Shown here in pieces: positions 4,697 to 7,986 of a stretch of DNA of 7,986 bases. A program made the position numbers and the translations under genes. This stretch comes from Methanobacteriaceae archaeon (GTDB lineage: Archaea; Methanobacteriota; Methanobacteria; Methanobacteriales; Methanobacteriaceae): assembly GCA_900769095.1 (NCBI GenBank), contig CAAGFH010000201.1, positions 1 through 7,986 of the forward strand, given 5' to 3'. The first letter of the stretch is position 1. Each line of letters begins with the position of its first letter. Under the pieces are notes generated by a model. It was given only the letters and a program-made list of their open reading frames with translations. It was not told the origin of the DNA and made no database searches.

Positions 4697-6137
4697 GTTT
4701 AATTTTTGTAAGCACAACAGCAGATACTAAAACCGCAATAATGATTACTAAATCAACCATTATCTCGAACGGTGCTGCAGTTGAGAACAATTTTATAATA
4801 CCGATTACCCACATTACAATTAAAGCACATGGAAGCAAGTATTTAATTACGAAATTCCAGGTTTTACCAACACTAAATGAAGAATGTTCGTTTAAAATTG
4901 GCATAAAGCGTTCCAAACCATAGAACCATGCAAATATAATACATTGCACACCGATTAATAGTAAGATACCGAATTCATTTACAAAGGAATCGATAACTCC
5001 TACAATATAACTGCTTATTCCGGTTGTAAGCAAGAGTGAAAATGCACAACCGATAATTGACAATACGGTAGCGGTTTTTTTACGTGACCAACCTAATTTT
5101 ACAGTTGTTGAACTTAACATCGGCTCGAAGAATCCTAATGCAGAAGTAATACCTGCAAATAAAATCGCAAGGAACAACATTGGAGCTAATATGCGGCCAA
5201 CAATTCCCATCATGTTAAAGATCATCGGGAACACAATAAATACTAAACCAGTACCTTCGGTAATTAATTCAGTAATTGGTAACCCGTTTGTAAATGACAT
5301 GTAACCTAAGATTGAAAATACACCAAATGCAGTACAGATTTCAAATGCAGAGTTTGCAAAAACAACAATCAATACATTATCGATTAATTTAGAGTTTTCA
5401 GGTAAGTAACTTGCATATGTAACAGCAATAGCCTGACCCATACTTAATGAGAAGATAATCTGTGCAAATGCTGCAAGCCATATATTTACATCTGTAAGTG
5501 CATTCCAGTTTGGATGGAGTAATGTATTAATTCCAATACCTGCTCCAGGAAGAGTTAAAGCGTAAACAATGATAATACCCATGATTACGAATAATGCAGG
5601 GATAAGAACTTTGGATACTTTACCAATTCCTTCATCAACGTTTTTGTGGGAAATAAACCATAATACAATCCATAACATTAACACACAGACTGTTGTAGGT
5701 AATAACAAGAAGCTAGCACTGGATAAGTTAGAGCTTCCACCAACAGAGTTAACGAAAAAGGACGCAGTATCTGTTCCCCAATTGAATGTGAAACTGCTAA
5801 GGAGGTATACTAAATCCCAACCTAGAATTACCATGTAATAAATTACAACTACAAATACCAATAGAACCAAAATCCAAGCAATAATCTCAAACTCTGGCTT
5901 AACCTTTCGTACAATATTCGAAAAGGAATCCTTAAAGGAAAATCCTACACCATATTCTAAAATTAAAAATGGAACACCCATAATCGAGATTGCAATGAGG
6001 TAAGGAATGAAAAATGATCCCCCACCGTTAGAATAGAGTACATAACTGAAACGCCAGATATTACCAAGACCAACTGCCGCTCCAATCATTGCAAAAATAA
6101 ATGATATAGATGAGCTCCATTGCGATTTTTCGACCAT
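4683..6137 (-). CDS. Sodium-dependent transporter of the NSS/SNF family
   Basis: A 484-residue transporter with about 12 membrane helices and the LeuT fold, probably importing an amino acid or similar small molecule with Na+. Helix 1 carries GAAVGLGNIWRF (19-30), matching the LeuT motif with the Na1 Asn (N26) and the gating Arg (R29), followed by NGGGSFFIPY. Helix 6 has FSLSMGQAIAVTYASY, and helix 8 has FAGITSALGFFEP with the Thr-Ser pair of the Na2 site. Two further helices and a short polar tail end it (KIKPSEE). The frame stays open to an ATG at 6200, but the conserved region begins right after MVEKSQWSSS, and ATG at 6137 lies about 26 bp from the TATA centre. I therefore place the start there, as a leaderless mRNA; the longer version would overlap the divergent gene. 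The substrate cannot be assigned from sequence; tyrosine/tryptophan-type or branched amino acids are common in this family. Confidence 0.9.
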   Translation of the reverse strand: MVEKSQWSSSISFIFAMIGAAVGLGNIWRFSYVLYSNGGGSFFIPYLIAISIMGVPFLILEYGVGFSFKDSFSNIVRKVKPEFEIIAWILVLLVFVVVIYYMVILGWDLVYLLSSFTFNWGTDTASFFVNSVGGSSNLSSASFLLLPTTVCVLMLWIVLWFISHKNVDEGIGKVSKVLIPALFVIMGIIIVYALTLPGAGIGINTLLHPNWNALTDVNIWLAAFAQIIFSLSMGQAIAVTYASYLPENSKLIDNVLIVVFANSAFEICTAFGVFSILGYMSFTNGLPITELITEGTGLVFIVFPMIFNMMGIVGRILAPMLFLAILFAGITSALGFFEPMLSSTTVKLGWSRKKTATVLSIIGCAFSLLLTTGISSYIVGVIDSFVNEFGILLLIGVQCIIFAWFYGLERFMPILNEHSSFSVGKTWNFVIKYLLPCALIVMWVIGIIKLFSTAAPFEIMVDLVIIIAVLVSAVVLTKIKPSEE

Positions 6138-6149
6138 ACATATACATTT

Positions 6150-6176
6150 TGTAAAAATATATAATAAACTTTTACA
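6150..6176. promoter_or_regulatory. Shared divergent promoter: TATA element inside a perfect inverted repeat
   Basis: TGTAAAA (6150-6156) and TTTTACA (6170-6176) are perfect 7-bp arms around a 13-bp A/T core, AATATATAATAAA. The dyad centre (6163) is 26 bp from the transporter ATG (6137) and 28 bp from the DUF4258-like ATG (6191). This is the distance from an archaeal TATA centre to a start site, so each mRNA would begin at or next to its AUG. Neither gene has an SD. The A-rich arm on each side could act as the BRE for its direction. Confidence 0.6.
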
Positions 6177-6190
6177 TAAAGAATTTAATA

Positions 6191-6568
6191 ATGAACGCAT
6201 TTGATAAATTTATGATTGGTGAAACATCAACTATTGACTGGTGTTTTGAAAACAGACATTTCAACAAAAGACTTTCTGATAACGGGATTTCAAGAGAATA
6301 TGTTGTTGACTGTTTAATGGACGAAGAACCTATCAGATATGAACGTGTAGACAACAATAGCTATGCTGTAATCTATGAAGCTCCTGCAAATAAAACTTAC
6401 GACGAAATAAGAATAATAATGTCTGTTAAAGGCAATTCCATTGATCTTGTAACAATAATGAGAAATAATGAAAGTGTTACTGATCGCCAAAAAAGACAAT
6501 ACCAATCAAATAAAACAAAAAATATAGAAAAAAAGAGATTAAAAGCTATTTCAAAAAGAAAATGGTAA
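6191..6568 (+). CDS. DUF4258-like small protein (125 aa)
   Basis: A 125-residue protein. The middle part, RHFNKRLSDNGISREYVVDC (22-41) followed by strands NSYAVIYEAP, DEIRIIMSVKG and IDLVTIMRN, matches the H..KR..ERGI.....V plus beta-sheet pattern of DUF4258, a small alpha/beta fold that I associate with BrnT/RelE-like proteins. The C-terminus (about 97-125) is a highly basic tail (KTKNIEKKRLKAISKRKW) that suggests nucleic-acid binding. No antitoxin-sized gene accompanies it, so a toxin-antitoxin pair is not supported. ATG at 6191 has no ribosome binding site and lies about 28 bp from the shared TATA centre, consistent with a leaderless mRNA. It diverges from the transporter gene and converges on ftsY. 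The domain assignment is from pattern memory. Confidence 0.7.
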   Translation: MNAFDKFMIGETSTIDWCFENRHFNKRLSDNGISREYVVDCLMDEEPIRYERVDNNSYAVIYEAPANKTYDEIRIIMSVKGNSIDLVTIMRNNESVTDRQKRQYQSNKTKNIEKKRLKAISKRKW

Positions 6569-6582
6569 GAGAATAAATCTCT
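6568..6582. terminator. Short hairpin between the convergent DUF4258-like gene and ftsY
   Basis: AGAGA (6568-6572), loop ATAAA, TCTCT (6578-6582). It starts at the last base of the rightward stop codon and lies 9 bp past the ftsY stop. On the ftsY strand it is followed by the T-rich TTTTCTTTTT after a few bases. It could end both transcripts, but the stem is weak. Confidence 0.35.
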
Positions 6583-6591
6583 AAACACCAC

Positions 6592-7986
6592 TTATTCTTC
6601 ATCTTCACTGAAAAGTTGATTTAACATCCATTCAGAGTCGTATTCTTTAATATCATCATATCCTTGACCCATACCAAGGAACATGATCGGTTTTTTAATT
6701 ACATAACCAATTGAAAGAGATGCTCCACCTTTACTATCAGCGTCTGCTTTAGTTAAGATTACACCGTCAATGTCAATAGCTTCATTGAATTTTTTAGCTT
6801 GTTCTGTTGCATCGTTACCGGTAAGTGCATCACCTACAAATACAACCAAATCAGGTTTGGAGACTCTTCTAATTTTCTTCATCTCATCCATAAGGTTAGT
6901 GTTGGTTTGCATTCTTCCTGCAGTATCTATTAAAACCAAATCTTTATTTTGAGCACGTGCGTGTTCTACTGCGTCAAATGCAACTGCTGCAGGGTCTGAA
7001 CCTTTTTGGTGCTTAATGATTTTAACACCTACATTATCTGCGTGGTAGGTTACCTGTTCAATAGCTCCTGCTCTGAATGTATCGGCTGCAGCAATTACAG
7101 GAACATAGCCTTTTTTAGAGTAGTAATTAGCTAATTTACCGATAGTTGTTGTTTTACCAGTACCGTTAATACCTACAAACATTACAATTAAAGGTTCTCC
7201 TTGAGCTTTTTTAGCTTCAATCATTTCAGTCATGGATTTTCCAGGGATGCTGATAATGTCTGAAACTGCGTTTTTAAGTGCAAGGAAAGTGTATTCGGTA
7301 ATATCATTACTTCTTTTGATTTTTTTACCAACAAGGTTTTCTTTTACGCTTTCTATAACTTCAGTTGCTACTTCCATTGCTACATCGCCCTGGAGAAGTT
7401 CCATTTCAAGTTCAAATAATATGTCTTCAACGTGTTTTTCCTGAATTGTTTTTTCACGAACAAAGGAAAATATTCCACCTTTAGCTTCACCGTCAGCAGA
7501 AATATCATCTTTTTCAGATTCATCATCAGAAGAACCTCTTAATTTAGATAATAAACCAGATTTAGGTTTTTCTTCCGGCTCATCTTCTTCAGCTTCTTCA
7601 ATGATTTCTTCCTCGGAAACTTCCTCATCTTCACTAGCTTCTTCTACTTCCTCTTTATCTTTAGAAGAACCCCTTAACTTAGATAACAAACCTGTTTTAG
7701 GTTTTTCTTCCTTAACTTCTTCCTCTTCAGCTTCTTCAGCTTCCCCAGTTTCTTCAGGAATTTCTTCTTCAACTTCTTCAACAGAAACTTCTTCTTCAAC
7801 AGTTTCTTCTGCTTCAGGAAGTAAATTGGATTCATCTTCCTCTACTTTTTCTTCTTTTTTCTTACCAAATGAGAAGAAAGAGAATCTTTTACCAGATTCT
7901 TCTTTAACATTGTTTTCCTGTTGTCCTTCTTCTATTAATTCTTCTTCTAATTTTTCACTTGTACGTGAAAATTTCTTTTTTAATGA
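6592..7986 (-). CDS. ftsY: Signal recognition particle receptor FtsY (N-terminal few codons outside the window)
   Basis: FtsY is the SRP receptor GTPase that docks ribosome-SRP complexes at the membrane. 464 residues are visible from the edge to the TAA at 6592-6594. GTPase motifs, numbered from the first visible residue: GINGTGKT P-loop (272-279), DTFRAGA (302-308), DTAGR (354-358), TKADADSKGG (412-421) and the C-terminal GMGQGYDDI (438-446). The N domain starts near residue 171 (GIFSFVREKTIQEKHVEDILFE). Before it lies an acidic extension of about 170 residues, rich in Glu, with two copies of EEKPK(T/S)GLLSKLRGSS. The frame is open across the internal TTG at 7689 to the edge; the first visible residues, SLKKKFSRTSEKLEEEL, look like the usual beginning of methanogen FtsY, so only about four codons are missing. 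In methanogens this gene often follows those for ribosomal protein L18a and prefoldin alpha; here that would lie outside the window. Confidence 0.95.
   Translation of the reverse strand, partial: SLKKKFSRTSEKLEEELIEEGQQENNVKEESGKRFSFFSFGKKKEEKVEEDESNLLPEAEETVEEEVSVEEVEEEIPEETGEAEEAEEEEVKEEKPKTGLLSKLRGSSKDKEEVEEASEDEEVSEEEIIEEAEEDEPEEKPKSGLLSKLRGSSDDESEKDDISADGEAKGGIFSFVREKTIQEKHVEDILFELEMELLQGDVAMEVATEVIESVKENLVGKKIKRSNDITEYTFLALKNAVSDIISIPGKSMTEMIEAKKAQGEPLIVMFVGINGTGKTTTIGKLANYYSKKGYVPVIAAADTFRAGAIEQVTYHADNVGVKIIKHQKGSDPAAVAFDAVEHARAQNKDLVLIDTAGRMQTNTNLMDEMKKIRRVSKPDLVVFVGDALTGNDATEQAKKFNEAIDIDGVILTKADADSKGGASLSIGYVIKKPIMFLGMGQGYDDIKEYDSEWMLNQLFSEDEE
7528..7711 (-). repeat. Two direct repeats inside the ftsY acidic extension
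   Basis: The 49-bp segments 7528-7576 and 7663-7711 lie 135 bp apart and match at 44 of 49 positions. They encode the two EEKPK(T/S)GLLSKLRGSS motifs, which differ only by Thr/Ser; the other three base differences are silent. The 45-residue unit indicates a past in-frame duplication of a basic amphipathic motif within the acidic linker, which may be a membrane-contact element. Confidence 0.7.

Noticed and set aside
6138..6200. Longer N-terminus of the NSS transporter (ATG at 6200)
   Set aside because: It would add 21 residues not typical of the family, run through the TATA element and overlap the divergent gene start. ATG at 6137 fits the promoter distance.
6191..6568. DUF4258-like gene as half of a toxin-antitoxin pair
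   Set aside because: No small partner gene lies beside it on the same strand; its neighbours are a divergent transporter and convergent ftsY.
7687..7689. Internal TTG as the start of ftsY
   Set aside because: The frame is open upstream to the edge with the same acidic composition and typical FtsY beginning; no ribosome binding site precedes the TTG.

Overview
The window looks like a piece of a low-GC methanogenic archaeon, most probably Methanobrevibacter or a close relative in the Methanobacteriales. The signs are archaeal TATA boxes, GGTGAT-type ribosome binding sites, SD-less (probably leaderless) genes, an archaeal-style FtsY with a long acidic N-terminal extension, and small secreted proteins of the kind common in gut Methanobrevibacter. 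The genus is inferred from this style and was not tested by any search.

Left part (1-1800, minus strand): a two-gene unit encodes an McrB-like AAA+ NTPase (327-1730) and, 7 bp downstream, the first 106 residues of a second protein that runs off the left edge. The arrangement suggests an McrBC-type or related nucleic-acid-targeting defence system, with the cut-off gene as the candidate nuclease partner. The unit has its own TATA box and an upstream palindrome.

Middle-left (1800-2315): a gene-free, AT-rich stretch with a roughly 115-bp tandem repeat (about three copies, strongly G-poor on the plus strand). It ends in the U-tract of a hairpin terminator.

Secreted-protein cluster (2315-3385, minus strand): a TTG-started secreted protein, a second secreted protein, and a 59-residue winged-helix-like protein that overlaps the second by 4 bp (ATGA). 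A complete hairpin plus U-tract terminator sits between the two secreted-protein genes, directly against the ribosome binding site of the downstream one.

Membrane pair (3592-4540, plus strand): an intramembrane protease related to CPBP/PrsW, then a 74-residue TM2-like membrane protein. The same stop-hairpin-U-tract-SD-start architecture separates them.

Transporter and small gene (4683-6568): a sodium:neurotransmitter symporter (NSS/SNF) family transporter on the minus strand and a DUF4258-like 125-residue protein on the plus strand. Both start without a ribosome binding site at near-equal distances from one central TATA element, which is flanked by a perfect inverted repeat.

Right part (6592-7986, minus strand): ftsY, the SRP receptor GTPase. 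It is complete at its C-terminus and lacks only a few N-terminal codons beyond the right edge. The reading frame is open well upstream of the internal TTG at 7689.

The most interesting points are the two intra-operonic terminators that abut the next gene's SD on opposite strands, the shared TATA dyad for two SD-less genes, the McrB-like unit with an inserted domain and a diverged GTPase signature, and the tandem repeat next to it.
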